Assembly: GCA_937625935.1 (NCBI GenBank)
Contig: OW569372.1
Location: forward strand, 372,001-436,000
Source of the DNA: Tetramitus jugosus
Taxonomy: Eukaryota > Heterolobosea > Eutetramitea > Acrasida > Vahlkampfiidae
Length of the DNA stretch: 64,000 bases
Direction of reading: 5' to 3'
Below the pieces are notes generated by a model that worked only from the letters and a program-made list of their open reading frames with translations, was not told the DNA's origin and did no database searches. This document shows positions 48,122 to 57,918 of the stretch, one piece after another. Numbering within the stretch: position 1 is the stretch's first letter; every line of letters starts with the position of its first letter. Made by a program: the position numbers and the translations under genes.

Positions 48122-51037
48122 CTATTCTTCTGCTTCATTTTCATCACTTTCTTCATCACTGATCAGAATCGCATTTCCGTCTTGAGATGAAGACACTGGT
48201 ATTTGAGTGGTGTTGGTTGTCGTTTTCTTCACCCACGTGTTGATTCCAGACACTCCCTTCAGTATCTTGGTAGCAATAAGCTCGTCATCAGCCTTGTTTG
48301 ACAACAATCGCAATACTTCCTCTAAGTGTGCCATAGTTTGACCTCTTTTGGAATTGCTAGACAAAGCTGATGCAATCCGTTTCTGAAGAGTATCTATCTT
48401 GTTTTGAACAGTTGCAAGCTGTTTGTTGGAAGCACTGTACCGACGCGAGAGAGAATCTTTGAACGTACTCAAATCAACGTGATCGTCCGGTGTATCGATA
48501 GGAGTAGGAGTAGGCTTTGATGTCGTACTGAGAGCTTCTCTTCCTTCAAGAGTGAAAATTTTGTGAATAAATCGATCACCAACATCACACTCCGTGCCAT
48601 TATTGAACACCGTCAATCCTCCATCAATAAATAACAGACCAACAATAATGAATAAGAGATGCTTCTTGTTCTGCACAGCGACACCCAACTGATGAGGGAA
48701 GAGCTTCGCATGACTCAGCTTCTTCATGATTTCCTCTCTCTGAATCGTCAATGAGCCAATTATGAGAGAAACGGTAGGTCTGCAAAAGACGTGTAATGCC
48801 AGCACTAATTTTACAATCGCACGCCCAACTCGATAAACGTTGTTGCGGTCCATAGATACTTCAGATCGATATAAGCAGCGAGACACTATGGACTTGCTCT
48901 TGAACTGGTAATTCAGAAATTGTTGTAACATTAAAATTTTCTTATCATCTTGTGTTACACTGGGACCACTTGTTCTAATCTTTCGAACTGATTCTTTGAA
49001 TATGACCTTCTCACAAAAGTCAAGTACACTATTCAAATCACCTTTTCGATCAATAAAAATGGCACCTGTCAGTGCCTCGACTGCATCGGCAATATGCTTT
49101 TGGGTAATAGTGATAGCACTCATCATATATGATTCCAAGCCGATCGCCTTACCTAGAGTGGCCAAGTTGTTGTTTGTCACTAACTTTGACATTCGCTTTT
49201 CGGTATCCTGGTAATCTTTGCTATAAAAGTAGATGGCATTTGCCACATCAAGCACTGAGTCTCCCAGGAATTCTAAACGCTCATTACCAATGAACCTGTT
49301 GCCATGAAACAACGCAAATGAGTCGTGCATCAAACATTGCCGCAACAAAAATGGATTCTCAAATTGAATTTGTAACTTTTGTTCGAGCGTTTGCAATGAC
49401 TTCAAGTGTCGAACAATGGATTCATTAAACTCCTGTATAAAGTTGCGTCGCTCCATAATCTTCATCACTCCCGATGCAAAAGGAGTACAATACAGTTGAT
49501 CACACGGTATCATTACAATTCCATCATTGTGGATCTTCTCCAATCCTTTTCTTCTCGTCTTTTCTCCTGCCAATATGGCTCTCAAATAAGTGGCCAAATA
49601 ATCTTTGTTGGAATGCCTCAGAGTTGAAACAGAGGAAATATATTTGACCTCAGAACAACCAGCGAGCCAGTTTGTCTTAGATGACAAGAACAAATCAAGA
49701 AATTCAACAAGATAGAGTTTGTTTGTCTTTTTGTGAACAAACACACAATCTTCAAACATGAGAGACAGCGTTGTGTAGTCACTTGACACCACCTTTTTCT
49801 CAAGCATGTAAGAAGACAGGGATGACAATGAAATCTTTGATGTATTCAACTGATCCTGAACAAACGTACTCAACGTATCCGTACAAGTCATATCGTGATC
49901 TCTGCGATTCACTGACATCATACTCTTCATGCACTGAAACAATTGATCAAATGAAAAATTGCCTCCGTCCTGTTCGCGTGCCACTTGTTGAGTTTCCTCT
50001 GTCAATTTACTCGACAACAACGATGCATCTCTCATTGGAAACAGCAAAAATCGACCAGAAATATCCTGGTTGACCACCGAGTTACTAATCATGGCATACT
50101 CTCTTCTGCTGCTGCTACCACTCTTGTGGTTGCTGCCATGATTGTCACTTGATGCAGCAGAAGAAGAAGAAGAAGTATTATTATTGACTGCCAACAACTC
50201 TGATTCATACCAATTCATCAAGCATCGTATATCACTCTCATTCATATCGACCTTGAACAAGAAAACAGGAGAAACAAATGTACCTCTCTGTTGCAAATCT
50301 GTTCGTTCCATCAAATCATGCACATGAAATGGACAGAATGGAAACGGTCTCTGCAAATCATAAAAACTGAACAAGAGAACTGAATTGAAATAATTGTTCT
50401 TGTGATTGGCAAGTGCATTCGTCTGGTGCATGATGCACTTTAGTTCATACACATACATTTCATCTTGTATGATCACTACGCTATCAGTACGAGTGTGACT
50501 ACTATGATTATCATTTCTATTGCTATGATTATTATTATTACTAGCAGCAGTTGTAGTTGCTGTAGTAGTAGTCGCAGAAGAACTAGTTGTTGACGTGCTA
50601 GTGGCAGTAGGAGTAGCTGTGGCAGTAAGAGGTGGAGGAGTACTTGATGAAGGTGGTGGTGTGGTGATCGTAGTAGTAGTCGCAGCACTTGTGTTTCTAT
50701 TCTTGTTGTTAATGTTATTGTGTTGTTGTTGTTGTTGCAAGTTTCTGAAGAGTGAACCTGTGGGGAAGCGATTGTTGCTGGAATAACGAATAAAATTCAA
50801 CAAATTTTGGTCTTCTGCGCAGTGATCATTACTATTGTTATTGTTGCTGTTGTTATCGCTCGAAGGAGCCTTTTGATTGTTGTTATTGTTGTTATTGTTG
50901 GTGTCATGCGAAAGCTTTTGTCTCTTGGAGGATTGTTGTTGCTGTTCTTGGTCTTGTTGGTGTTGGTGTTGTTGGAGAGCTACATTGGTGTTTGATGACA
51001 ACACTTCTTGCTCCTCCTGAGCTCGTTTCCTTCTCAT
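48122..51037 (-). CDS. Dicer-like protein with one active and one decayed RNase III domain
   Basis: 971 aa, ATG 51035-51037. Residues 1-185 are Gln/Asn/Thr/Ser low complexity. Residues 190-550 are ordered and lead into RNase III with a Dicer-like connector (PCDQLYCTPFASGVMKIMERR), possibly including PAZ/platform elements. RNase III-1 (about 553-685) has NERLEFLGDSVL and DAVEALTGAIF with all four metal ligands: Glu589, Asp593, Asp651 and Glu654. RNase III-2 (about 700-830) keeps the framework (RVGRAIVKL; GLLFIDGG), but the four positions are Tyr735, Arg739, His793 and Phe796. No helicase or dsRNA-binding domain is seen. The C-terminus is a coiled coil with an acidic tail. It likely makes small RNAs; family placement is inferred. 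Confidence 0.85.
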   Translation of the reverse strand: MRRKRAQEEQEVLSSNTNVALQQHQHQQDQEQQQQSSKRQKLSHDTNNNNNNNNQKAPSSDNNSNNNNSNDHCAEDQNLLNFIRYSSNNRFPTGSLFRNLQQQQQHNNINNKNRNTSAATTTTITTPPPSSSTPPPLTATATPTATSTSTTSSSATTTTATTTAASNNNNHSNRNDNHSSHTRTDSVVIIQDEMYVYELKCIMHQTNALANHKNNYFNSVLLFSFYDLQRPFPFCPFHVHDLMERTDLQQRGTFVSPVFLFKVDMNESDIRCLMNWYESELLAVNNNTSSSSSAASSDNHGSNHKSGSSSRREYAMISNSVVNQDISGRFLLFPMRDASLLSSKLTEETQQVAREQDGGNFSFDQLFQCMKSMMSVNRRDHDMTCTDTLSTFVQDQLNTSKISLSSLSSYMLEKKVVSSDYTTLSLMFEDCVFVHKKTNKLYLVEFLDLFLSSKTNWLAGCSEVKYISSVSTLRHSNKDYLATYLRAILAGEKTRRKGLEKIHNDGIVMIPCDQLYCTPFASGVMKIMERRNFIQEFNESIVRHLKSLQTLEQKLQIQFENPFLLRQCLMHDSFALFHGNRFIGNERLEFLGDSVLDVANAIYFYSKDYQDTEKRMSKLVTNNNLATLGKAIGLESYMMSAITITQKHIADAVEALTGAIFIDRKGDLNSVLDFCEKVIFKESVRKIRTSGPSVTQDDKKILMLQQFLNYQFKSKSIVSRCLYRSEVSMDRNNVYRVGRAIVKLVLALHVFCRPTVSLIIGSLTIQREEIMKKLSHAKLFPHQLGVAVQNKKHLLFIIVGLLFIDGGLTVFNNGTECDVGDRFIHKIFTLEGREALSTTSKPTPTPIDTPDDHVDLSTFKDSLSRRYSASNKQLATVQNKIDTLQKRIASALSSNSKRGQTMAHLEEVLRLLSNKADDELIATKILKGVSGINTWVKKTTTNTTQIPVSSSQDGNAILISDEESDENEAEE
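50450..50960 (-). repeat. Asn, Thr, Ser and Gln codon repeats in the Dicer-like N-terminus
   Basis: Runs of AAC/AAT, ACT/ACA and CAA on the minus strand code for homopolymers at residues about 47-70, 101-112, 120-172. Mixed codons suggest protein-level tolerance rather than one recent expansion. Confidence 0.6.
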
Positions 51038-51111
51038 TTTTGTGTGAAAGCTTTTGGTGATTTAGAAAAAAGTCGAACACAGGGAGAAAATCGGTAAACA
51101 AGAAAAAAAAC

Positions 51112-51792
51112 ATGTTGAAACTTCAATCAATCAAGCACAACAAGATTGTGCGGACATGCTTGGCACTTGGACACAGTAGCACTCATCGAGTACTACCATC
51201 GACTTCTATAATGTTGCGATCCATGTCACTCATGGCCAAGAACCAGAACACATCCAACTTTACACAGGAACAAAAACAAAGAATTCTCGAGGATTCCAAG
51301 CGTGCTCTTGATCGCGAAAAGAAACGATTTGAGCGGGAAACGGGGAAACCGTACGACACTACGGCCGCAGCGGGTGAGAACAATTCGAACCAGAACAACA
51401 AGCGAAAGTTTTCAAAGGGAACTTTGCTTGCGATAGCTCTCTTGTTCCTATCTATCGCATGTATTTCATATCTGGCTGACTTGAGACAAGACTCCAACGA
51501 GTTAGCTCAAACAGAGGAACAACAAAAGCAACAAAGGAAAAGAATGATGTCTCAACAGGAACAAGAACAAAAGCACTCAAACGATGTAGCTCAATCACTG
51601 CAGCACAAGCTCTTGTCGACAGTGGACAAGATTAGTGAACGGAGAGAAATGGAAAAGCAACAGGAGAAGCCACCTGTCCAAACATTGGATGAATATAGAA
51701 ATTCGTTTGCCGGCAGAATGTTTGAACATGTTGAATCATTCAAGGAGAAGATTACTGGACTAAGTATTGGGGACAAGAAGAAGGAGGAATAA
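51112..51792 (+). CDS. Single-pass mitochondrial membrane protein, 226 aa
   Basis: ATG 51112. The N-terminus (MLKLQSIKHNKIVRTCLALG, then MLRSMSLMAKNQ) lacks acids and has spaced Arg/Lys, as in mitochondrial presequences. A charged helix follows (QRILEDSKRALDREKKRFERE), then one hydrophobic helix at about 103-121 (GTLLAIALLFLSIACISYL). The C-terminal half is a Gln/Lys/Glu-rich coiled coil with MFEHVESFKEKITGL near the end. No family recognised; the layout (presequence, one helix, coiled coil) is like inner-membrane assembly or organising factors. It is 74 bp from the Dicer-like start, divergent. Confidence 0.65.
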   Translation: MLKLQSIKHNKIVRTCLALGHSSTHRVLPSTSIMLRSMSLMAKNQNTSNFTQEQKQRILEDSKRALDREKKRFERETGKPYDTTAAAGENNSNQNNKRKFSKGTLLAIALLFLSIACISYLADLRQDSNELAQTEEQQKQQRKRMMSQQEQEQKHSNDVAQSLQHKLLSTVDKISERREMEKQQEKPPVQTLDEYRNSFAGRMFEHVESFKEKITGLSIGDKKKEE

Positions 51793-51793
51793 A
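51788..51793 (+). terminator. AATAAA containing the stop codon of the 226-aa gene
   Basis: The stop TAA (51790-51792) is inside the hexamer. Confidence 0.5.
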
Positions 51794-52244
51794 CCATGCG
51801 TCCTCGCGGGGAATTCCTATGATTGTTTGTCAACACTAATTACTTTCATTGCTCTCTAGTGTGGAAACTTCAACTTGCTAGCTTTTGAAGAGACCGAACT
51901 GGTGCTTTTTCTTTCACCTAGCTCTCATTCTTATCGCTTCTCAGTTTCTATGCTAGTTTGTGATGTTCGGGTTGACTTGGTCTTCGTCTTCATCCCAGAC
52001 ATGTTGTTCGTACAATGTAATCCCTATTTCTTCCTCGTTCACTTTTGTGCTATCCTCTTCAGGTTCCAGTAATTGAATCTTGCAATAAGATATCGATCGG
52101 TTTTCATGACAAAAAACAAATTTGTTCCGAGACACAAGCGAGTTCCAAGACCATGTAGATGTGGTAGAGGTTCATGAACATCACAAGTATAGCATAGACA
52201 AAACCTTACACAAACGCCGAGTGTATCCAATGCAGGAGAAGTAT
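51793..52244. other. Intergenic or remnant sequence
   Basis: About 450 bp after the 226-aa gene. Minus-strand frames here (52039-52260) might be the decayed tail of the adjacent F-box/Rab-like gene. Nothing else is seen. Confidence 0.35.
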
Positions 52245-53230
52245 TCAACTCAACATACATCTAGATTTTCTATTTACTCGTTGCATTAACAAGTCTTGTC
52301 CGTCTTTAATCGCCACTCGCGGCTGACATGAGTAAAAACGTCTCAGTATCATGTCAGTCATGACCGTAGCGTTATCAGGTGTCAACTCAAGGTACTCCAA
52401 AGGTAAAATATCGAACACGTGGGCACAATCCTGGAGGAACCTTGATTTAGAAATAGGTGCAGCTTCGCACCAGACACCAACTCCAACAATCAACACACCC
52501 TTACATAATTCAAGATTTAACTTTGGGATACTCTCCAGGAGTGCAACCAACGCTCTAGACAAAGAATTGGAACTGTACGAATTAGTAATGGGATAGCTGT
52601 CTTCATTCCATGCATGCCTCGTGTCTACTGTGATCACTAAGCATTGAACTTCACGATAGTAAGATCTTGGAATCACATGATTCGTTACCCGACCGACAAT
52701 CCACATTAGAATTACCAAGTTCGGAATCCTCTTTGGTTCTCTGGAGGCCAGACTTAAGAGCCTATAATGAATACCCACATGCATGCATGGTTCACCATCT
52801 GGAGGTATATCAAGTTGTCTTTTGCCCAACGCGTGGATCACTGATAGATTCAGTTGACTGTCGCACACACCAAACATTACTCTTGGCTTTAAACAAGCGC
52901 CTCCTCGAATAGGGATTCGACTGGATCGAATGGAAATCGAGGAAACCGTCTGAAGTTCCATTCGTAATCTCTCATCGCATCACAACAACCATTTTGACCA
53001 TGGTCTGCACGTGATGTTGTGGTTTGTAGTAATTTAGGTCGGCTCGTGAATCCTCCTTGGATAATGCAGGCCCAATCTCTCTTCAGGAGCGCTGTCCACA
53101 AGTGTTGATTGCATCTGACCTTGTCATAGGCAATGGAATGAGTCTGGGAGTAGTGACACACATCAGGCACTGGAAGGAAGAGCAAAATCTGAAATTGTTC
53201 ATCCCAGCTGAGACAATGATCTATTGGCAT
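52245..53230 (-). pseudogene. Frame-broken F-box plus Rab-like GTPase-fold gene
   Basis: One frame from the ATG 53228-53230 (MPIDHCLSWDEQFQILLFL) encodes a plausible F-box, with LWTALLKRDWA at its end, and stops at 52889. A second frame (ATG 52959-52961, stop at 52245) encodes a Rab-shaped chain: RVMFGVCDSQ where a P-loop belongs, NLVILMWIVGRV for WDTAGQ, IPRSYYREVQCLVITVDTRHAW as in Rab switch II, and GVLIVGVGVW for the GNKxDL strand. All nucleotide-binding motifs are lost. No consensus GT-AG intron joins the frames; a one-base change would. So it is a pseudogene, a sequence error, or an expressed pseudo-GTPase with an intron I missed. Confidence 0.5.
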
Positions 53231-53572
53231 GACTTCTTTGTCTAACAATCTTGGGTTTTGTTTGCTTGTTTCGAAAGCCAGCAGAGGCTCAAAAAATGCC
53301 CCACGTACGTCAAAAATCCTCAAACCATCTTGCAATCCCGAGCACAAGAGCGGATGAGCACGATTCCAAGTCTGTCATCTTCAATTCCACTGAATTGCAA
53401 ACCTGACATTCAACAATTTTTAAGTAATGCTTCTCACCGTAGCTTCTTGGCGTGTTTCTTATTTTTAGCATTGCACCGCTTCAGTTTTGGGCGATCAAAA
53501 AAAGAAAACACAAAACAACAACAACACGTTTTACAGCAACAACAACAAAAAGCAAAGAATCATATCAACATC
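53231..53572. promoter_or_regulatory. Upstream region of the KDEL receptor gene
   Basis: 342 bp. The last 75 bp before the ATG at 53573 are A/C-rich (aaacacaaaacaacaac). Any first exon of the F-box gene would also lie here. Confidence 0.4.
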
Positions 53573-54318
53573 ATGAATATTTTCAGACTATTTGGAGATT
53601 TACTCCATCTGTCCAGCATCTTCCTCCTACTCTACAAGCTCATCAAAATTAGAAATGCAAGAAACATTTCACTCAAAACACAACGACTCTACTTGCTCAT
53701 CTTCTTAACAAGATATCCTGATCTATTCTTTTCCTATATTTCTCTCTATAATACTGTGATGAAGGTATGACTGTTTGTTTGCTTGTTTTTCTTAAATGAA
53801 CAAGATTTGATGGCTCATTTTGCTTTTTGATGATGTTTCATGGTTGTTTCATGGTTGTTTGTTAGATCTTTTTCCTGTGTTCGGCACTTGCTGTTGTCTA
53901 CTATATCCAAGGACCCTACAGAGCGACATATAATGCTGAAGATGATATTTTCCCTGTGAAATACTTGATTCTCGGTGCAGCTGTCATGGCTTTTATTTTC
54001 CCTGATCGATACACGTTGTTTGAACTCTCGTGGACATTTTCCATCTTTTTGGAATCGGTTGCTATTATGCCGCAGCTTCAAATGATGCAGTCATCGGGTG
54101 GTGCTGAAGCTCTGACTCATCATTACATTTTCTTGCTCGGTGGTTACAGAGCACTGTATTTGTTAAATTGGATTTATCGATTTTTGTTCGAGAAATATAC
54201 GCCATATAATGCATGGTTGGCCGGATTGATTCAAACAGCGCTTTATGCAGACTTTTTCTACATTTATGTTAAGAAGGTGTGGAGATCGGGTCGAGAGTCA
54301 CTGCCATATGACAAGTAA
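53573..54318 (+). CDS. ERD2: ER lumen protein-retaining (KDEL) receptor, one intron
   Basis: Exons 53573-53764 and 53866-54318; 101-nt intron (donor GTATGA, phase 0); 214 aa, the usual ERD2 length. The ATG gives MNIFRLFGDLLHLSSIFLLLYKL, the family's opening. Then come ARNISLKTQRLYLLIFLTRYPDLF, IQGPYRATYNAEDD and the SIFLESVAIMPQLQMM block, YIFLLGGYRALYLLNWIYRF, and a final helix with DFFYIYVKKVW. Seven membrane helices are expected. It returns escaped ER residents carrying C-terminal KDEL-type signals from Golgi to ER in COPI vesicles, the same pathway as SCYL1 in this window. The N-terminal arginine of ARNIS and later acidic positions that bind the signal are present. Confidence 0.95.
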
Positions 54319-54422
54319 TTGTTTGGGCAGAACAGAGCAAAGGAATGAAAAGATGATATCTATGACACACATTTTGTTTTTCTTTACTTTTGATCAGCAA
54401 TTACGGAATTCAACCATTAAAA

Positions 54423-54438
54423 CCTAATCATGATTAGG
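54423..54438. repeat. Perfect 16-bp palindrome
   Basis: CCTAATCATGATTAGG reads identically on both strands, between the convergent KDEL-receptor and PEX22 genes. It contains two TAAT cores back to back, as in dimeric homeodomain sites, but could be chance. Confidence 0.4.
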
Positions 54439-54497
54439 ATCAATCCTAACTTTCTATTTTCACATGTACACATTTTAATTTTGTTTATTGAACGCGC

Positions 54498-55364
54498 CTA
54501 CTTATCCAATGAATCAAACAGCGCGTTCAATGTATTGTAAACGTGTTGACCCTTTGTTGTGGGAACACTCGCATTACTGTCGCTGTCACTATCAATAAAG
54601 GAGCATGTAGGTGTGACGCGAGACACATTGGACAAGAAACGATTGAGCTCCGTTGTAACACCAGGGTCCGTTCCCACAAACAAGTTCGGTTCCAACTGTC
54701 TAGCAATCGCAATTTGTCCTCGAGCTGTCTCACAGAACAAAATCTTGTGCTCATTCAATCCATAATCACACAACGACAAACCATCCTGTGATGACGACGA
54801 AGAAGAAGACTTCATACACTCTACAATCATTCTCTCCTGTTCATCGCTTTGAACTTGAGTCACAATATACAACTCACATTCCTGTGCCAATTTTTGCAGA
54901 GTGGCCAATTGAGTCCTCAATACGACTATTCTCTCATTCAGTGCATCTACACTAGAATTGACATCATCACCATTATCACTCACAATAACAACATTGTCTT
55001 CGGAACTAACTCTAGACAAGAAGCAATCTGCTGTTACAATCACACGCCATCCAGAGTAGACATGAGCCTTGTTTTTTCCTCTCTTGTTGCGCTGTAGTTG
55101 TTGATCGGCAGTGTTTGTTCGTTGTTCGTCATTTTCATTTTCGTTATCATTGCGATCATTCAATCCTTGTTGTTGTCGCTGTTGTCGTTGTTGTTGTCTA
55201 TTTTTTGATCCGCCACCGGTGAGGACAACGAGGAGTAGGGGCAGAAAACCCATGAGTACAACAATGATCCATCCCCAAGACATTTTGAGCGAGAAATTAC
55301 GTTTCAGTAGTGAAGAATAAAATGATGGTTGTTTGATGGTGGTGGGATACGAGCCTTTTGGCAT
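54498..55364 (-). CDS. PEX22: Peroxin-22-like protein
   Basis: 288 aa from the ATG 55362-55364; an internal ATG at 55283 (MSWGWIIVV) is also possible. One membrane helix (about 30-48) is followed by a Gln/Asn/Arg linker and a soluble domain from about 105. This domain matches plant PEX22: LQKLAQECELYIVTQVQSDEQERMI, NEHKILFCETARGQIAIARQLEPNLFVGTDP and LNRFLSNV correspond to its KLAxxCDLYL, KVLFCSTExGRxSFVRQLEPDxHIDTxP and LxRFI blocks. PEX22 anchors the ubiquitin-conjugating enzyme PEX4 on the peroxisome membrane for recycling the import receptor PEX5. A run of seven serines lies in the domain. Its presence implies a PEX4 partner elsewhere. Confidence 0.82.
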   Translation of the reverse strand: MPKGSYPTTIKQPSFYSSLLKRNFSLKMSWGWIIVVLMGFLPLLLVVLTGGGSKNRQQQRQQRQQQGLNDRNDNENENDEQRTNTADQQLQRNKRGKNKAHVYSGWRVIVTADCFLSRVSSEDNVVIVSDNGDDVNSSVDALNERIVVLRTQLATLQKLAQECELYIVTQVQSDEQERMIVECMKSSSSSSSQDGLSLCDYGLNEHKILFCETARGQIAIARQLEPNLFVGTDPGVTTELNRFLSNVSRVTPTCSFIDSDSDSNASVPTTKGQHVYNTLNALFDSLDK

Positions 55365-55568
55365 GAAGGAATGTTTTTAGGATCGATCGGAGAATGATGG
55401 AGTTTGTTTGATGGCTCCAGTTCACAGTTGAATTGCGCAACGCAAGTTTGTTGAACCACATGTGAAATTACACCGCAAACAACGCATTGCAATAATCACA
55501 CACAAAACCAAACAACAACAATTCCATTTTTTTTATTCAATCGAACACTATCATATATATAAGATAAC

Positions 55569-57863
55569 ATGGGTAGAACAAGGAAAAGAGCAGGAGCAGT
55601 CGGTCAAGCTCTCATGAACGCCAAAAACAAGCGCCACCAGAAAAATTATTCCGAGGTATGTTTTTTCCCTCCAAAAAATTCTCCGTTGTAATGCATAAGC
55701 TAACAGCCAGTTTAGAGACACACAACGGATCCATATGACTTGTCCAGTGGTCTACGCATGGACTCTATCATTGAACAAAATGATCTTACAGAGTTCTTGT
55801 CGTATGCTACACTTGCCAATCGTGAATTTGCTGCTTCACATGATGAAAGCCTCACACTTGTCGTCAATGATCAACCTCAAATTTTTTCAGTGAATCCACT
55901 CTCTCAGACACTTGAAGGTGAAACAGAGGAGGACGCCAAACGGAGAAGAGAAAAAATTGAGACAATGAATCTTGAAATTCCAAGACGTCCCAAATGGACG
56001 ATCGACATGAGTGCAGAGGAGCTTCACGACATGGAAAGAGAAACATTTTTGCATTGGCGGAGAAATTTGGCTTCCTTTGAACAGGACACGGATGCCACAC
56101 TGACGCCATATGAAAAGAATTTGCACATGTGGAGGCAATTGTGGAGAGTCATTGAGAGAAGTGATGTGATTGTTCAGATTGTCGATTGCAGAAATCCACT
56201 CATGTTCCGATCCAAGGATCTCGAAAAGTATGTGCATGAGATTGATCAGGACAAGATGAATATTTTGTTGGTGAATAAATCGGATTTGTTGACCACGAAA
56301 CAGAGATTCAAGTGGGCCAAGTACTTGAGAAATCAAGGTCTCAAGGTCATCTTCTTCTCTGCCTTCTTGGAACAGGACAAGATCAACAACACGACTCACT
56401 CCAAGGAAGAATTGCTAAAGATGCAACAGGATATGTTGGACAAGTTTGATATCAATGGATATGTCGATCCTGGAGAGGAAGACTGGACACACATTTATAC
56501 CAGAGAGGAATTGTTGTGCTACTTTAAGAGTTTGATGAAGAATTTGGTGCCAAAGCTGAGAGAGAAGCAACGCAAGAGAGCAGCACTCATTAAATTTGCA
56601 AAGGCCAAACAATTGCAAGAACAGGAGGAGAAGAAGAAGAACAAGAAGAAGCGCAGACCAAGAAGAGATGGAGAAGGCAATGAGGATGAAGAGTCCACTC
56701 AAAAACCAGCTCCAGCAAAGAAATCTCAACAGAAGACTGTCGAAGTCGAGGAGGACTCAGATGATGATTTGGACCTGGTTAACGATCCAAACAACAAGGT
56801 TGTAGTTGGTATGGTGGGTTATCCAAACGTCGGTAAAAGTTCAGTGATTAACACACTGTGTGGTCTCAAGAAGGTTGCTGTGGGATCTACTCCAGGTAAG
56901 ACGAAACATTTCCAAACTCTACCTATTGGTAGACATGTGATGCTTTGTGATTGCCCTGGATTGGTGTTCCCATCAATGAGAACAACAAAGGAGGACATGG
57001 TGTGCGATGGTATCTTGCCTATTGATCAAATGAAGGATTATCGTCCCCCAATTGCTCTCGTCTGTCAGAGAATACCAAGAAGAGTGTTCGAACTGCTCTA
57101 TGGTATTGATTTTGACAGTTACAAGAATAAGAATATTACCGAAATTCAGAAGACCCTGAGATTGAAGCATTCTCAATATCAAAACAAACCACTAACAGTG
57201 GATGAATTGTTGACTGCGTTCGCTATGAGCAGAGGTCTCATGGCACAAAAGGGTGTTCCAAACTATCCTGGTACTTCAAGAGTTATTTTGAAGGATTATG
57301 TTGCTGGAAAGCTGCTGTATTGCCATCCTCCACCAAGTGATAAGATTGGTTTCAACGAAGGAAACGCATTTGATGAAGATGAGCTAATTGAAGATGAGGA
57401 AGAAGAAGAGTATGAAGAAGAAGAAGGCGATGAATTCTCTGATGATGAAGAATACTTTACAGAGAGTGAAGACGAAGAAGATGACATTGATGAACTGCTT
57501 GACAGCGATGGAGAGATTGCAGAAGATATGGAAACTATTATGAGAAACAAAGTGATTCACCAGTTCAACAAAGAGAACGTGCATTCTTCGCTATTGGATG
57601 AACGTGAACAAAAGTTGAGAGACAAGAGAAAGAAGATTCTGAAGAAGAAGAAGCAAAGACAAGTAGCATCAGGTGTCGACCAACCAATACAGGACGAAGA
57701 CGAAGATGAAGAATTAACTGAGGAGCAAATCGAGTTCTTGAACCATAGCACGCAAGACTTGGAGATTGAACCAGTGATGAGTGCTCCTCCGAAGCTGAAG
57801 ATGGAAGATCTCACACCAAAGCAACAAAAGAGAAAGTTGTTGATTTTGAAGAACAAGAAATAA
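55569..57863 (+). CDS. LSG1: Large subunit GTPase 1 (LSG1), one intron
   Basis: Exons 55569-55655 and 55716-57863; 60-nt intron (donor GTATGT, phase 0); 744 aa. The short first exon encodes the basic MGRTRKRAGAVGQALMNAK start. The GTPase is circularly permuted, as expected: VQIVDCRNPLMFR, then G4 NKSD (216-219), later G1 GYPNVGKSS (397-404), then G2 GSTPGKTKHFQT and G3 DCPG (441-444). A Lys-rich and acidic insert separates them (about 325-385). The C-terminal region is very acidic (about 590-640) and then Lys-rich. LSG1 works in the cytoplasm to release NMD3 from pre-60S subunits. Length is close to yeast and human LSG1. Confidence 0.95.
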
Positions 57864-57864
57864 A
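57859..57864 (+). terminator. AATAAA containing the LSG1 stop codon
   Basis: The stop TAA (57861-57863) is inside the hexamer. The convergent oxygenase gene has its own AATAAA at 57911-57916 on the minus strand, 2 bp after its stop. Confidence 0.5.
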
Positions 57865-57918
57865 CATGAAATTTCCTTCACTTGCATGACAGCTGTCAGC
57901 GACTCAATATTTTATTGG

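Noticed and set aside
50476-50688. Leu-rich minus-strand frame inside the Dicer-like gene
   Set aside because: Out-of-frame reading of Thr/Ser/Pro codon repeats on the same strand; no independent support.
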